From Wolfiporia cocos (Eukaryota > Basidiomycota > Agaricomycetes > Polyporales > Phaeolaceae), in assembly GCA_029448655.1 (NCBI GenBank), contig JACCLO010000001.1:1178001-1242000 (forward strand): 64,000 bases of DNA. The letters run 5' to 3'. Under the pieces are notes generated by a model. That model saw only the letters and a program-made list of their open reading frames with translations. It was not told where the DNA came from and ran no database searches. Made by a program: the position numbers and the translations under genes. Within the stretch, counting starts at the first letter, position 1. Each line of letters begins with the position of its first letter. Below are positions 63,611-64,000 of the stretch, piece after piece.

Positions 63611-64000
63611 TGTAACAGATTTTGGGCCTAGCGTCCAAGATCCTGCCCGATGGCTGGTTTAGCGCCCCGCGCCACTCTCTAATGCGTGTGCCAGTGCCTT
63701 GACGAGAGGGTTGCAGGTAGTCATGTGACCTAAGGGGTCACATGTAGGTAGAAGCTAGCGCTCTGGTCAGGTGCAGCATACTTACACAATATGCCATATG
63801 ATCATGGGTAGGGAAGCATGACCTTTATGCACAGACCAAGCCTTTAGGGTGGGTCTTAGTAGAATAGTGATTGCGCCTCCCATGTATATAAGCACATGCA
63901 TTCTGGGGCTTACTCCCCAGAACTAGAATTCTTGGTGTCCTCCCTGATGAGGGGCAGGATATGCCTTATGCCTACACTCTCACTGCGTGACCTCTTCCAC
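63611..64000 (+). repeat. Possible LTR start, cut by window end
   Basis: TGTAACAGATTTTGGGCC starts a compositionally distinct block. It includes a 9-bp palindrome CATGTGACC...GGTCACATG (63,722-63,744) and a TATATAAG box at about 63,886. This resembles an LTR promoter layout, but the second LTR and coding region would lie outside the window. Confidence 0.3.

Noticed and set aside
1..64000. CRISPR arrays or prokaryotic operons
   Set aside because: No regularly spaced repeats with unique spacers and no Shine-Dalgarno-led operons; introns and retrotransposons show a fungal genome.

Overview
The window looks like a transposon-rich, gene-poor accessory region of a filamentous basidiomycete (Agaricomycetes, possibly Polyporales). 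Three things point there: pseudogenes of a seven-helix DUF6533-type protein with introns of about 50 nt, fragments of an R3H-associated-domain gene and of a U1-type zinc-finger (WBP4-like) gene, and Ty3/gypsy retrotransposons. One of those is a chromodomain element. I found no intact host gene. Family names come from motif recognition; no database search was run.

Layout. Positions 1-17,800 hold about three direct copies of one decayed multigene unit. In + strand order the unit is: an R3H-associated-domain gene (-), a DUF6533-type gene (+), an unidentified gene X (-) and a WBP4-like gene (-). Disabling lesions are shared between copies, so units were amplified after they had died. A fourth DUF6533 copy is broken inside its 50-nt first exon by a 639-bp GC-rich hAT-like MITE (17,833-18,471) and a 17.4-kb LTR-retrotransposon nest (18,487-35,853). 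In that nest an outer element (gag-dUTPase-PR-RT-RNaseH-IN, one frame) is split inside its dUTPase by an inner chromovirus (gag, then PR-dUTPase-RT-RNaseH-IN-chromodomain). The inner element is itself split in gag by a solo LTR. All three insertions have clean 5-bp target duplications.

Positions 37,341-44,498 form an almost perfect inverted repeat (arms about 2.8 kb, spacer about 1.5 kb). It carries two mirror copies of a dead SGNH/PC-esterase-like gene and of the WBP4 zinc-finger exon. Next come nested TIR elements in a WBP4 intron (44,532-45,474) and a DDE transposon with a nearly complete multi-exon transposase (45,851-48,980). A duplicated segment with a 30-bp minisatellite (50,360-52,023) follows, then a truncated relative of the outer retrotransposon (52,024-55,494). 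A 2.1-kb hAT-like element contains another MITE (55,576-57,663), and an inverted copy of the gene unit (57,690-62,020) is interrupted by an 857-bp TIR element. The last 2 kb is non-coding, with a tRNA-like SINE candidate and a possible LTR start.

The most interesting biology is in the retrotransposons. Both families carry a dUTPase domain but in different orders relative to protease. Both have an 11-nt primer-binding site one base from the 5' LTR that is complementary to the predicted transcript 5' end, about 30-35 nt downstream of a TATA box, which is the Tf1-type self-priming layout. The inner element also shows a textbook-like -1 frameshift signal between gag and pol, and a long -1-frame ORF with two zinc knuckles overlapping the 3' end of pol.
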